A stretch of DNA of 64,000 nucleotides from DASQBT01 sp963746955 (GCA_963746955.1 CAVVDR010000003.1:62001-126000); one strand, 5' to 3'; positions 18,664-27,531 are shown, counted from the stretch's first letter. Notes: generated from the letters alone by a model not told the origin. Made by a program: numbers and translations.

Positions 18664-19815
18664 TTATTCCGCCGCGATAAGTGCCCAGCAGACAATTGCG
18701 CTGCACACGGAACTCCAGCGGCCAAAGCCTTTGTAGATTTGAGCCGCCAACGTTGCTTGCTGTTTAATGCTCAGGCCATCCGCCTTGATCTGCGGGTCTG
18801 AGACGTTCCGCACCGCAATCCAGCGCGGGGCACTCTGTCCCTTGCGACTGCAAACCAAGCCCAGGATGGCATCCCCCATCTCCGAGACGCTTCCCAGGCC
18901 CTGCAAGTGATAGTGGTCGTTTGATGTGTCGAACCCGAAGAAGTCGGTGGTGACAACCGACGACCCAAGGTTACCTGTACCCATTCGGAAGATCCTTGGC
19001 ATTCTGGTGTTGTCTTTCGGAAGTTGCGCCGCATTTGCCTTGAAGAGCGCACGCGCGCTTGGGAAATGGGTCGCCTTTGGCGCGGCGCACTTGAAGCTTT
19101 TCGTTGCGAACGGCTGGCGCTTGAACTTGGAGATGCAGTCGAACCGTACGACGGGACTCACGACGATGTCGCCTACCTCGAAGTCTTTACCGATCCCACC
19201 CGCAGTGCCTGTCGTGATGACGAGCTTGGGCTTCACCTCCTCAATGATCTGGCTCCACACATCAATATTCGGTAACTGCGGCCCGTCCTGGGACATGTGC
19301 GAGTCAGACTTGAAGACAAGAACTTTCGTGGATCCAATCGTCGTCATCCAGTAGGTTCCCAGTCTTTTCAGCTCTCGCGCGGGACAACCAGCACGCATCT
19401 TCTTCGAAATAGACGAATAGTTGTGCTTGTATGGCATGTAGTCGTCGTGGGAGTCTTTGCCCGGTGTCAACACTCGGCTCAGTGCGTGACCCTCGTCGAC
19501 GGTCCAGGTGACGACGAGCACGTCGGCGGTGGGTAGCGCGCCCGAACGGGGGCCCGCCACGGATTTTGATGTTTTGGGAGCAAGCCCCTTGGGCCAGTTC
19601 AATTCGGTATAGCGAGACAATCCCGTTGACGTCGAGAACGCGAGAAATTTCAGCCCATGCGGTGCATTCGAATCAAAGTCGATGATCTCCCGCTGGAGAT
19701 CTTCCGGGGCGGATGTACGGGCAGCACGCGAAAAAGCGAACGTGCTGTCCGGAATCACGGTAGTGAGCGGGTCGAATCCGAGGTTGCGTTCCGCCCATTT
19801 CCTATCGACAATCAT
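18664..19815 (-). CDS. Nucleoside phosphorylase / MTAN-fold protein
   Basis: 383 residues. The C-terminal half has the phosphorylase-superfamily signatures: VITTGTAGGIGKDFEVGDIV around residue 200, SEMGDAILGLVC around 312 (position of the purine-site Glu), and VRNVSDPQ around 340 (catalytic Asp position). The first 170 residues match no family I know. ATG 19815 is preferred because AGGAAGG lies five bases upstream; an ATG at 19851 has no ribosome site. Proteins of this fold cleave nucleosides or nucleotides, and some act as ATP-nucleosidase immune effectors. Isolation next to the nuclease gene favours an accessory role. The true substrate is unknown. Confidence 0.7.
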   Translation of the reverse strand: MIVDRKWAERNLGFDPLTTVIPDSTFAFSRAARTSAPEDLQREIIDFDSNAPHGLKFLAFSTSTGLSRYTELNWPKGLAPKTSKSVAGPRSGALPTADVLVVTWTVDEGHALSRVLTPGKDSHDDYMPYKHNYSSISKKMRAGCPARELKRLGTYWMTTIGSTKVLVFKSDSHMSQDGPQLPNIDVWSQIIEEVKPKLVITTGTAGGIGKDFEVGDIVVSPVVRFDCISKFKRQPFATKSFKCAAPKATHFPSARALFKANAAQLPKDNTRMPRIFRMGTGNLGSSVVTTDFFGFDTSNDHYHLQGLGSVSEMGDAILGLVCSRKGQSAPRWIAVRNVSDPQIKADGLSIKQQATLAAQIYKGFGRWSSVCSAIVCWALIAAE

Positions 19816-19904
19816 CTTCACCTTCCTGGAGTTCAGGTGTGGTAAATTCATTGATGCAGCGCGTCATTTTCTCCCCGGATGCAAATGGCAGCAACGACTG
19901 CGGG

Positions 19905-20276
19905 TCAGGCAACGCTGCCATGGTTGGAGTCCGTGGCGAAGTGCGGGGCCTTCAAGCCGGCAACACGGCAGCCTTGGGCGATGGGTCCACCCGGAAAGAA
20001 CAAGTAATGGGCCTTTGTCCCCCCCATCCAGGGAAGCGTTCGTCCAGGGCTTCGTGCAACTTACCCATGTTGATGTTTGGAGGCTGTTCAAACCTGGCGA
20101 GATATTCGTGCAAACCATGAACGACTTCCCAATGGTCATCGGTGAGGGTGAGTCCTTCTGCCTTCGCCACTTCGTCGGCCTTTCCCGTCCACCCAGCCAA
20201 TGGCGCATGGGGGAAAGTCCGATTGGCAGCGTCGACTTGCGTTACTCGGAGGGTCTCTGCGGTAGCGCTTGATCAT
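19905..20276 (-). pseudogene. DsrC/TusE-family sulfur-relay gene, frameshifted
   Basis: The middle frame encodes a clear DsrC/TusE-like core (AEGLTLTDDHWEVVHGLHEY, then NMGKLHEALDERFPGWGG). It leaves the frame at a run of seven G (minus strand; 20019-20025). One extra base there would join it to YLFFPGGPIAQGCRVAGL and an end at GSVA, stop 19905. At the front, a good ribosome site (GGAAGGAG) precedes ATG 20276, but that ATG is one base out of frame with the core. In the core frame the first start-like codon is TTG 20200. So two frameshifts are needed. The family's C-terminal arm keeps one cysteine only. It is either decayed or affected by sequence errors. Confidence 0.8.
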
Positions 20277-20372
20277 CGTCGTCTCCTTCCGATCATGCGC
20301 GCCCAGCGCGTTATTTATAGGACATCGGTAATAGCCGGCAAGGTTCCGGCGTGCTGTACCCGTGGCGTGCCG

Positions 20373-21755
20373 TCACACCGATGGCCTGATGTTCTGATTC
20401 AGGCGGAAGACATTCTTGGGATCGTATTTGTTCTTGACCGCAACCAAATGCTCATAGTTGTCGCGATAGGCCGCCTTAACCTGATCCTGCCCTTCGTCCA
20501 TGATCATGTTGACATAGGCGCCGCCGGCGGAATGGGGATGCAGCGCCTGCCAGTAGTCGCGCGCCCATTGGATGGTCCGCTGGTCATTGGCGGGGTCGGG
20601 GTCGATTCCGACGATCACCTGGGCGAAACTGGCGTCGCGGAAGCTGAACGCGGTGTCGTTCTTGCCGACCCGCTGCGCCGCGCCGTTGATCGGATAGATG
20701 TGCATGGTCGAAAGAGGGGTCGGCAGCGCCGAGCCGTGCTTGACGTGCAGGGCGATCGCCTCGCTGCTCAGGTCCTTGAAGAAGTCGGCCTTCCAGTACC
20801 ACCGCAAGCCGGGAGGGAGCAGCGGGTCGAAGAGGCTTTGCAACACCGGCCACGGGATCGGTCCGGCGAAATCGATGGCGGGCGTGCCAAAGTCCTTGCG
20901 GATTGTCGCGAACCGCTGTTCCGCCTGGTCCATAGGGCCAGTGTCGCACCAAACCACGACGCACATCTTCTTGAGGTGAAACTGCTCCGGGAACGGCGGC
21001 CCCGGCGGCACCATCACAAAGGCAAACCAGCCGTTGAGCTCGTCGGGCGCGCCCAGAATGAGGTCGCGCCAACGTGGCAGTATCTCGCCGGCGCGTTCCA
21101 CCGGCCACATCATCGGCCCGCCGTACACCATGTTGACTGGGTGCAGGCGGAACTCGAACGAAGTCACGACGCCGAAGTTTCCGCCGCCGCCACGCAGCGC
21201 CCAGAACAGATCGGGATTCTCGGTGGCGCTCGTGGTCACGAACCGGCCGTCGGCGAGGACCACGTCTGCACCGATCAGATTGTCGATCGTCAGGCCGAAT
21301 CGCCGCGAAAGGTAGCCGATGCCGCCCCCCAGCGTGAGGCCCCCCACGCCGGTGGTCGAGATGAAACCGCTCGGGGTGGCCAGGCCGAAAGGGTGGGTGG
21401 CATGATCGACATCGCCCCACCTGCAGCCGCCTTCCACGCGCACGGTGCCGGCCGCCGGATCAACCCGGGTGCCTTTCATGCATCCCAGGTCGATGACCAG
21501 CCCGTCATCCACTGTCCCCAGTCCGGGGCCGCTGTGGGTGCCTCCCCGAACCGCAATGGCCAGGCCGGCCTCGCGGCCGAAAGTGACTGCGGCCATGACG
21601 TCGGCCACGTCCACGCATTGCGCGATGAAGGCCGGATGCCTGTCTATCATGCCGTTGTAGACCTTGCGGGCGGCATCGTAGCCTTCGTCGCCGGGCCGGA
21701 TCAGCGCACCGCGCAGGCCTGCCTTGAGTTCTTCGATGTTGGCTTCCAAAGTCAT
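20373..21755 (-). CDS. FAD-binding oxidoreductase, BBE-type (PCMH fold)
   Basis: 460-residue flavoprotein oxidase. The FAD domain includes RGGTHSGPGLGTVDDGLVID, whose histidine is the usual covalent FAD attachment site, then TTGVGGLTLGGGIGYLSRRF and LFWALRGGGGNFGVVTSF. The C-terminal berberine-bridge motif YDPKNVFRLNQNI is intact. The cysteine of bicovalent members appears absent, so a single histidyl link is likely. ATG 21755 has a near-perfect AAGGAGG upstream and is preferred over starts up to 26 codons earlier. Substrate unknown (sugars, alcohols or alkaloid-like compounds in relatives). It is flanked by non-coding DNA and appears monocistronic. Confidence 0.88.
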   Translation of the reverse strand: MTLEANIEELKAGLRGALIRPGDEGYDAARKVYNGMIDRHPAFIAQCVDVADVMAAVTFGREAGLAIAVRGGTHSGPGLGTVDDGLVIDLGCMKGTRVDPAAGTVRVEGGCRWGDVDHATHPFGLATPSGFISTTGVGGLTLGGGIGYLSRRFGLTIDNLIGADVVLADGRFVTTSATENPDLFWALRGGGGNFGVVTSFEFRLHPVNMVYGGPMMWPVERAGEILPRWRDLILGAPDELNGWFAFVMVPPGPPFPEQFHLKKMCVVVWCDTGPMDQAEQRFATIRKDFGTPAIDFAGPIPWPVLQSLFDPLLPPGLRWYWKADFFKDLSSEAIALHVKHGSALPTPLSTMHIYPINGAAQRVGKNDTAFSFRDASFAQVIVGIDPDPANDQRTIQWARDYWQALHPHSAGGAYVNMIMDEGQDQVKAAYRDNYEHLVAVKNKYDPKNVFRLNQNIRPSV

Positions 21756-22075
21756 GACGTCCTCCTTGGATGTGTCGTTGGGCGCAGGTCCCAGGTTCAT
21801 CGGAGCGCTGCGCAAGATGGGAAATTGCGCCAAATGCCCACTTTGAACTTAGTCGCTGGCGCGAGGAAAACAACCACGAGAGCTGCCTCACTGATATGAG
21901 GCGAACGCTTCGCCCAACCCGGGCTGAATCATTGCACGTCAGTCAGAAGTGATGCGCAACCTGACGTGTTGCCAGGATTCCAGTTGCGGCCCGCAGAACA
22001 AGCCGAATCTACCGAGGCGGACAGCGCGCGATGGTTTCGCTGCAGCCTGGGGACAGCAACCCACGCGCCAGGGTT
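21756..22075. other. Intergenic region between the FAD oxidase start and the ppdK stop
   Basis: 320 bases on the minus strand that should contain the ppdK 3' end and the oxidase promoter. No strong hairpin with a T run and no clear -35/-10 pair was picked out. No gene seen. Confidence 0.4.
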
Positions 22076-24847
22076 TCAAGCCGATTTATCCGCAGCCGCC
22101 TGGTCCTCCAGCAGTGCGGCATGGGCTGCCGCCAGCCGGGCAATCGGCACGCGCGGGCCGGAGCAGGAAACGTAGCTCAGGCCGATGCGGTGACAGAATC
22201 GGATGGAAGCGGGGTGCCCGCCGTGCTCGCCGCAGATGCCTACCTTCATGTCTGGCCGGGTGCCGCGGCCCCAGCCCACCGCCAGTTGCATGAGCTTGCC
22301 CACGCCCTTTACGTCCAGCACCTCGAAGGGGTTGTCCTGCAGGATTCTGCTCTGGTTGTACATCGGCAGGAACTTGTTCTCGGCGTCTTCGCGCGAGAAC
22401 GAGAAGGTGGCCTGGGTCAGGTCGTTGGTGCCAAAGGAAAAGAACTCAGCCTCTTCGGCCAGGTTCTCGGCACGCATGCAGGCGCGCACCACTTCCAGCA
22501 TGGAGCCGAACTTGAAGTCGAGTTTGACGCCATAGGACGATTCCACGTTGGTGCGAATTTCCTCCACCCAGGACTTCACCCGCTTGAGCTCCTGGGCGGT
22601 GCATACTTGGGGCACCATGATCTCTGGATGCACCTCGATTCCGGCCTTCTGGCATTCGGCGGTGGCTTCCAGGATGGCGCGGATCTGCATGGTGTAGATC
22701 TCAGGGAAGGTGAGGCCCAGGCGCACACCGCGGTGGCCCAGCATGGGGTTGACCTCGAACAGCGCCCGTACCTTCTTGAGCATGGTCTCCTTCTTCAGGA
22801 TGGCCTCGTCCACCAGGGCCGGGTCGGCGGACAGTTGCACCTGGGGATGGATGTCGCGGGTGCGGTAGATGAAATCCACTGCGTCATGCAGCACCTGCAT
22901 GCCCCGCACCGTGTCGCGCAGGGTGTGCAGTTGCTCCAGCTCGTCGACCAACTGGTCGGCGGTGGGCAGAAATTCATGGATGGGCGGATCGAGCAGGCGG
23001 ATGGTGACCGGCCGAGGCGCCATGACCCTGAAAATGCCGGCGAAGTCCTCACGCTGAATCGGCAGCAGCTTGTTGAGCGCCACCTGGCGGTCGGCGGGGG
23101 TCTCGGCAACGATCATTTCGACCACGATGGGCAGCCGCTCGACGGTATTGAACATGCGCTCGGTGCGGCACAGACCGATGCCCATGGCGCCGAACTTGAT
23201 GGCGCGATCGGCGTCATGCGGGGTGTCGGCGTTGGCCATGACCTTCAGCCTGGCCATGCCGTCGGCCCAGGACAGCAGGGTGGCCAGCTCGGGCGTGAAG
23301 TCCGCCTCGATCATGGGCACCTCGCCCAGGTAGACGTTGCCGGTGGTGCCGTCGATGGTGATGAGCGCGCCCTCGCCGAATACCTGGTCGCCGACGATGG
23401 CCTGGCGGGTGTGCACGTCCACATGGATGCCTTCGGCGCCGGCCACGCAGGGCTTGCCCATGCCCCGGGCGACCACGGCGGCGTGCGAGGTCTTGCCGCC
23501 CCGGCTGGTGAGAATGCCCTGGCTGGCAAAGAACCCGTGGATGTCCTCCGGCTTGGTCTCTTCCCGCACCAGGATCACTCTTTCACCGGCCCGGCCCATC
23601 TTTTCGGCGCGATCCGCGTCGAACACGGCAATGCCCGAGGCCGCGCCGGGTGAAGCGGGCAGGCCTTTGGCGACGGGTTTAGCCTTGGTCTTCGGGTCCA
23701 GGCGTGGGAACAGCAACTGTTCGAGTATCTCCGGCTGGATACGCATCAGGGCCTGGGTCTTGTCGATGAGGCCTTCGTTGACCATCTCCACCGAGGTGCG
23801 CACCAGGGCGGCGGCATTCATCTTGCCGTTGCGGGTCTGCAGGCAGTACAGGGTGCCCTTCTCGATGGTGTACTCGTAGTCCTGCACTTCCTTGTAGTGC
23901 GATTCCAGTTGGTTCCTCAGTTCCACCAGTTGGCGGTACAGGTCCGGCATTTCCTTTTCCAGTTCCGCCACCGGCTTGGGCGTGCGGATGCCGGCCACCA
24001 CGTCCTCGCCCTGCGCATTGGTGAGGTACTCGCCGAACATGACGTTCTCGCCGGTACCGGGGTCGCGGGTGAAGCCCACGCCGGTGGCCGAGTCGTCGCC
24101 CATGTTGCCGAATACCATGGCCACCACGTTGACCGCGGTGCCATTGGCCATCTCCGGAGTGATCTTGAATTCGCGCCGGTAGTCGACCGCGCGCTTGCCA
24201 GACCAGGAGTTGAACACCGCCTTGATGGCGATTTCCAGTTGCGCATAGGGGTCGGCGGGGAAGGGCTTGCCGGTGACCCGCTCCACCACATTAAGGAAGC
24301 GCTCGGCGATGTCGGCCAGATGGGCGGCGGAAAGGCCCACGTCGTGCTTCACGCCGGCATCTGCCTTGACCGCATTGAACTCGGCGTCGAATTCCTCCTC
24401 CGGCACGCCCAGCGCTACCTTGCCGAACAACTGGATGAAGCGCCGGTAGGCGTCATAACCGAAACGCTCGTTGCCGGTCTGGGCGATCAGTCCCTGCAGG
24501 GTGTCGGGGTTCAGCCCCAGGTTGAGTATGGTGTCCATCATGCCGGGCATGGACATTGCGGAGCCGGAGCGCACCGAGACCAGCAGCGGGTTGTCGCGCC
24601 CGCCGAAAGACTTCCCGGAGGCCTTCTCCACCGCTGCCATGTGCAGCCGCACCAGTTCATTGACGCCGGCCGGCAGCCTGCGTTCCGGGTCGTCCAGGTA
24701 GGCGAGGCAGGCTTCGGTCGTGATGACGAAGCCGGGGGGTACGTTCAGCCCGATCTGGGTCATCTCGCACAAATTGGCGCCCTTGCCGCCGAGCAGTTTC
24801 TTGTTTCTGCCATCGCCTTCGGTGAAGGCATAGACCCATTTGTTCAT
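22076..24847 (-). CDS. ppdK: Pyruvate, phosphate dikinase
   Basis: Interconverts pyruvate + ATP + Pi and phosphoenolpyruvate + AMP + PPi. The 923 residues have the N-terminal nucleotide domain (LLGGKGANLCEMTQIGLNVP; VRSGSAMSMPGMMDTILNLG). The swivelling phosphohistidine domain contains TSRGGKTSHAAVVARGMGKP. The PEP-binding barrel ends in GICGEHGGHP with the catalytic cysteine. The motifs are intact and the length is close to the bacterial norm. It is expected to be cytoplasmic. PPi produced or used here links to the PPi-dependent PfK and H+-PPase at 56-60 kb. A good ribosome site (AGGAGAG) precedes ATG 24847. Confidence 0.97.
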   Translation of the reverse strand: MNKWVYAFTEGDGRNKKLLGGKGANLCEMTQIGLNVPPGFVITTEACLAYLDDPERRLPAGVNELVRLHMAAVEKASGKSFGGRDNPLLVSVRSGSAMSMPGMMDTILNLGLNPDTLQGLIAQTGNERFGYDAYRRFIQLFGKVALGVPEEEFDAEFNAVKADAGVKHDVGLSAAHLADIAERFLNVVERVTGKPFPADPYAQLEIAIKAVFNSWSGKRAVDYRREFKITPEMANGTAVNVVAMVFGNMGDDSATGVGFTRDPGTGENVMFGEYLTNAQGEDVVAGIRTPKPVAELEKEMPDLYRQLVELRNQLESHYKEVQDYEYTIEKGTLYCLQTRNGKMNAAALVRTSVEMVNEGLIDKTQALMRIQPEILEQLLFPRLDPKTKAKPVAKGLPASPGAASGIAVFDADRAEKMGRAGERVILVREETKPEDIHGFFASQGILTSRGGKTSHAAVVARGMGKPCVAGAEGIHVDVHTRQAIVGDQVFGEGALITIDGTTGNVYLGEVPMIEADFTPELATLLSWADGMARLKVMANADTPHDADRAIKFGAMGIGLCRTERMFNTVERLPIVVEMIVAETPADRQVALNKLLPIQREDFAGIFRVMAPRPVTIRLLDPPIHEFLPTADQLVDELEQLHTLRDTVRGMQVLHDAVDFIYRTRDIHPQVQLSADPALVDEAILKKETMLKKVRALFEVNPMLGHRGVRLGLTFPEIYTMQIRAILEATAECQKAGIEVHPEIMVPQVCTAQELKRVKSWVEEIRTNVESSYGVKLDFKFGSMLEVVRACMRAENLAEEAEFFSFGTNDLTQATFSFSREDAENKFLPMYNQSRILQDNPFEVLDVKGVGKLMQLAVGWGRGTRPDMKVGICGEHGGHPASIRFCHRIGLSYVSCSGPRVPIARLAAAHAALLEDQAAADKSA

Positions 24848-25242
24848 AGTCTCTCCTGTCTCCAGTGGTCATTCATCGTCAACGCGGTTCCATGTCAATG
24901 CGGTTCCATTCACGTGCTGCGTGACATGTGTGCCGGAAAGAAACCTTACTCCGCTTGCAGCAATCCTGTGCCGAAAATTTGGCCAGGCTGCTTCAATGTC
25001 GTCATGACTCCGCGCGGACATTCGTGGGCACGCGCGTTGCGGCGCTTGCCGCAACTGTCGCCAAACATATGGTGCGCGCTGTCGCTGGGGCGCACGCGGG
25101 TCATGATCGCCTCTCCCGGCCGCAGTTGGGGTGAAACAGGACGCTCGACAAGAGCCGGCGATAGTCGCTTGCGGGTCGATTTGAGCACGTTGGCATGCGC
25201 AATGAACACATTTCAAGCACGCAGTTTGAATAGGCCCTTGCG
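24848..25242. other. Intergenic region upstream of ppdK
   Basis: 395 bases between ppdK and cbpM (both minus). It contains a tandem repeat just before ppdK (separate entry) and a 51-codon open frame (25101 to 24946, minus) with GAGAGG five bases before its ATG. That frame has no recognisable relatives and is not called as a gene. Confidence 0.4.
24879..24910 (-). repeat. Tandem 16-bp direct repeat in the ppdK leader
   Basis: On the minus strand TGGAACCGCATTGACA is followed immediately by TGGAACCGCGTTGACG, 14 of 16 bases identical. It ends about 31 bases before the ppdK ATG. The first copy contains a perfect TTGACA, so it overlaps a possible -35. It could be a paired regulator site, but no regulator is known here. 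Confidence 0.5.
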
Positions 25243-25551
25243 CTACAGCAGTCCGGCGCAACGCAGGCGGGCGCGCATATCGGCGACTTCCTCCAGCAGG
25301 TCGGCCACCAGTGCGGCAAGTTCCGGATCAGCTTCGAAGTCGCGCTCCAACTGGCGCATGCGCCGTGCCCGCGCGAGGTCGGCGCTGGAGAAGCGCCATA
25401 CGCCGGCCATGCTTTCAGCATGAGGAAACAGGCCTTCATCGACATGAAATAGCAGCCACTCCGGCTCAACCGTACAGGCGCACGCCAGTTGCTCCAGGGT
25501 CAGCCACGAGTCTTCCATCAGGCTGCCGATCAATACCTCGTCGTCTGGCAT
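25243..25551 (-). CDS. cbpM: Chaperone modulator CbpM
   Basis: 102-residue MerR-like small protein that binds and inhibits the J-domain of CbpA. An N-terminal segment (WLTLEQLACACTVEPEWLLFHVDEGLF) and the following VWRFSSADLARARRMRQLER fit the family. A C-terminal helix follows (LVADLLEEVADMRARLR). It starts three bases after the cbpA stop, the standard cbpA-cbpM pairing. Confidence 0.9.
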   Translation of the reverse strand: MPDDEVLIGSLMEDSWLTLEQLACACTVEPEWLLFHVDEGLFPHAESMAGVWRFSSADLARARRMRQLERDFEADPELAALVADLLEEVADMRARLRCAGLL

Positions 25552-25554
25552 GGT

Positions 25555-26508
25555 TTAGTCCCTCCCCGGTTGGCGCGGATCGAAAGCGAGCTCCCGCGCC
25601 ATGGTTTCATACATTTCCCGCCCCTTCGGCGTATCGGCCGGCGGCAATACCACCCGGAGATCGAGCAGCAAATCGCCCGGCGGATTACCCGGTATGCCCT
25701 TGCCGCGCACGCGCAGTTGGCGGCCGCTCTGCGCGCCCTGCGGGATGCGCACCTTGAGCGGGCCTTCAGGCAGATCCACCGCCACGATGGCCCCCAGTGC
25801 AGCCTCCCAGGGAGCAACCGGCAAAGTGAGATGCAGGTCCCGCCCGTCCGCGCGCAGACGGGCATGCGGCTTGAAATGCACCTCCAGCATCAGGTCGCCC
25901 GCCGGGCCGCCGCCCATGCCCGGCGCCCCCTGGCCGGCCAGCCGTATGATCTGGCCCTCACGCACCCCCTGGGGAATTTTCACGTTGAGGGTGCGCGTCC
26001 TGAGCGTAACCCGGCCCTGCGCATCCACTTCGGGCACGCGTAGGGAGATCTGGCGGGTGGCGCCGTGGAAGGCGTCTTCCAGCTCCAGGAGCACCTTGGC
26101 GTGGTGATCCTCGCCCTGTGCCCGGAAGTCACCGCCGTGAGCCCGGAAGCCACCGCGCCCCCCGCCCATGCGGCCGAACAGTTCGGCAAAGAAATCGCTG
26201 AATCCGCTGGCCTCGTTGGGCGAAAAGCCTTGGCCGGAAAACTCGAAGCCGGCGTCCCAGTCGGGCGGCGGATGGAAATCCTGGCCGGGCTGAAATCCTT
26301 GCCCGAGCTGGTCGTAGGCAGCGCGTTTTTCCGGGTCCGAAAGCACCGCATAAGCTTCGTTCACCTCCTGCATGCGCAGTTCCGCGTTGGGCTCCTTGGA
26401 AACATCCGGGTGGTACTTGCGCGCGAGCTTGCGGAACGCTTTCTTGATGTTCTCTGCCGTGGCGTCGCGCGCTACGCCCAGGGTCTGGTAGTAATCCTTG
26501 AATTGCAT
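25555..26508 (-). CDS. cbpA: Curved-DNA-binding J-domain co-chaperone CbpA
   Basis: 317-residue DnaJ-like co-chaperone for DnaK, without a zinc finger. The N-terminal J-domain (DYYQTLGVARDATAENIKKA; HPD in KYHPDVSK) is followed by a Gly/Phe-rich linker (GGGRGGFRAHGGDF) and two DnaJ C-terminal beta domains (LTLPVAPWEAALGA; QLRVRGKGIP). cbpM follows directly. It is divergent from two small heat-shock protein genes, making a compact chaperone locus. Confidence 0.96.
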   Translation of the reverse strand: MQFKDYYQTLGVARDATAENIKKAFRKLARKYHPDVSKEPNAELRMQEVNEAYAVLSDPEKRAAYDQLGQGFQPGQDFHPPPDWDAGFEFSGQGFSPNEASGFSDFFAELFGRMGGGRGGFRAHGGDFRAQGEDHHAKVLLELEDAFHGATRQISLRVPEVDAQGRVTLRTRTLNVKIPQGVREGQIIRLAGQGAPGMGGGPAGDLMLEVHFKPHARLRADGRDLHLTLPVAPWEAALGAIVAVDLPEGPLKVRIPQGAQSGRQLRVRGKGIPGNPPGDLLLDLRVVLPPADTPKGREMYETMARELAFDPRQPGRD

Positions 26509-26590
26509 TCGGTTTCCCTCGGGTTGCCTGATTTCCGTGGTTGGACTGCGGCGTGCCTAGAATAAAGGCCATTCAGGCCCGCAGCAAGGT

Positions 26591-26619
26591 ATTGAAAACG
26601 CCAGGACAGGACCCACATG
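26591..26619 (+). promoter_or_regulatory. Possible sigma-32 promoter for the Hsp20 pair
   Basis: ATTGAA (26591-26596), 15 bases, then CCCACATG (26612-26619) resembles the heat-shock pattern CTTGAA / CCCCATnT. It lies 54 bases before the first Hsp20 start. Position and target genes support it; two mismatches weaken it. Confidence 0.45.
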
Positions 26620-26672
26620 GGCAAGCAAGGGCGTCATGGTGAGGCGCCCGCGTCAACCCTGATGGAGGACAC

Positions 26673-27113
26673 ATGATGTATCGATCCCTGTTTCCCCGCG
26701 ACATGTTCGCTGAATTGGACCGCCTGCAGCGCGAGATGCAGCAGGCTTTTGAGATTTCCCCCAGCATCCGGGGTCTGGCCCGCGGCAGCTTCCCGGCGAT
26801 GAACGTGGGCAGCACGCCGCGTTCGGTTGAGATCTATGCGTTTGCCCCCGGCGTCGACCCGGCCAGCATCGATGTGCAACTGGAGAGAGGCGTGCTCACC
26901 ATTGCCGGGGAGCGCAAGCCTGCCCTTCCGGCGAAGGACGAAAAGTCCACGGTGCATATCGATGAGCGTTTCACCGGCCGCTTCCGGCGCGTGGTGACAC
27001 TGCCCGACGACGTGGATTCCAATGCCGTACAAGCCAAATATCGTGACGGCGTGCTGCACATCAGCATCCAGCGCCGCGAGAATGCGCAGCCGCGCCGTAT
27101 CAGCATCGAGTAA
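26673..27113 (+). CDS. Small heat-shock protein, Hsp20/alpha-crystallin family (first copy)
   Basis: 146-residue holdase that binds unfolding proteins. The alpha-crystallin domain runs from about residue 48 (SVEIYAFAPGVDPASIDV) to the end, with the typical VLTIAGERK and YRDGVLHISIQRRE strands. An N-terminal arm (MFAELDRLQREMQQAFE) likely drives oligomerisation. There are two adjacent ATG codons; GGAGG lies four and seven bases before them. It is followed 13 bases later by a second paralogue. Confidence 0.93.
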   Translation: MMYRSLFPRDMFAELDRLQREMQQAFEISPSIRGLARGSFPAMNVGSTPRSVEIYAFAPGVDPASIDVQLERGVLTIAGERKPALPAKDEKSTVHIDERFTGRFRRVVTLPDDVDSNAVQAKYRDGVLHISIQRRENAQPRRISIE

Positions 27114-27126
27114 GGAGAATCAGACC

Positions 27127-27531
27127 ATGAGCGAAAACCGACCCAATGAAGCTCGCCGGGATACCCGTGTGGCCAAGCAGGCAGACACCGTGCGCAACGA
27201 GGCGGCCCTGATGCCGCCGGTGGACGTGTTCGAGGATGCCTCCGGCATCACCCTGTATGCGGATCTGCCGGGCGTTTCCAAGGACAAGCTTGCACTGCAC
27301 GTGGACGCCGATATCCTGACCATCGAGGGCGAAGTCAGCCTGGACATGGTGGAAGACATGGAAGCCACCCATAGCGAGGTCAGCTTGCCGCATTACCGGC
27401 GGGTGTTCACCTTGTCCAAGGAACTGGATATGGAAAAGGTCAACGCCGAGTTCAGCAACGGGGTGCTCAAGCTGCGTATTCCCAAGGCCGAACACGCGCA
27501 GCCGCGCCGCATTGAGGTCAAGGTGGGTTGA
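27127..27531 (+). CDS. Small heat-shock protein, Hsp20/alpha-crystallin family (second copy)
   Basis: 134-residue paralogue of the preceding gene. The polar N-terminal arm (about 28 residues) differs. The core (PVDVFEDASGITLYADLPGV; FSNGVLKLRIPKAE) is classical. Start ATG 27127 follows AAGGAG by eight bases. Paired Hsp20 proteins often form hetero-oligomers. Two strong hairpins follow and close the operon. Confidence 0.95.
   Translation: MSENRPNEARRDTRVAKQADTVRNEAALMPPVDVFEDASGITLYADLPGVSKDKLALHVDADILTIEGEVSLDMVEDMEATHSEVSLPHYRRVFTLSKELDMEKVNAEFSNGVLKLRIPKAEHAQPRRIEVKVG

Noticed and set aside
20142..21899. 585-codon plus-strand open frame opposite the FAD oxidase
   Set aside because: It mirrors the real minus-strand gene, which has a clear flavin-binding sequence and ribosome site; the mirror has no domain and is a GC-rich shadow.
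22031..23653. 540-codon plus-strand frame opposite ppdK
   Set aside because: ppdK on the minus strand has all catalytic motifs; the plus frame is His/Gly/Ala-rich without any pattern.
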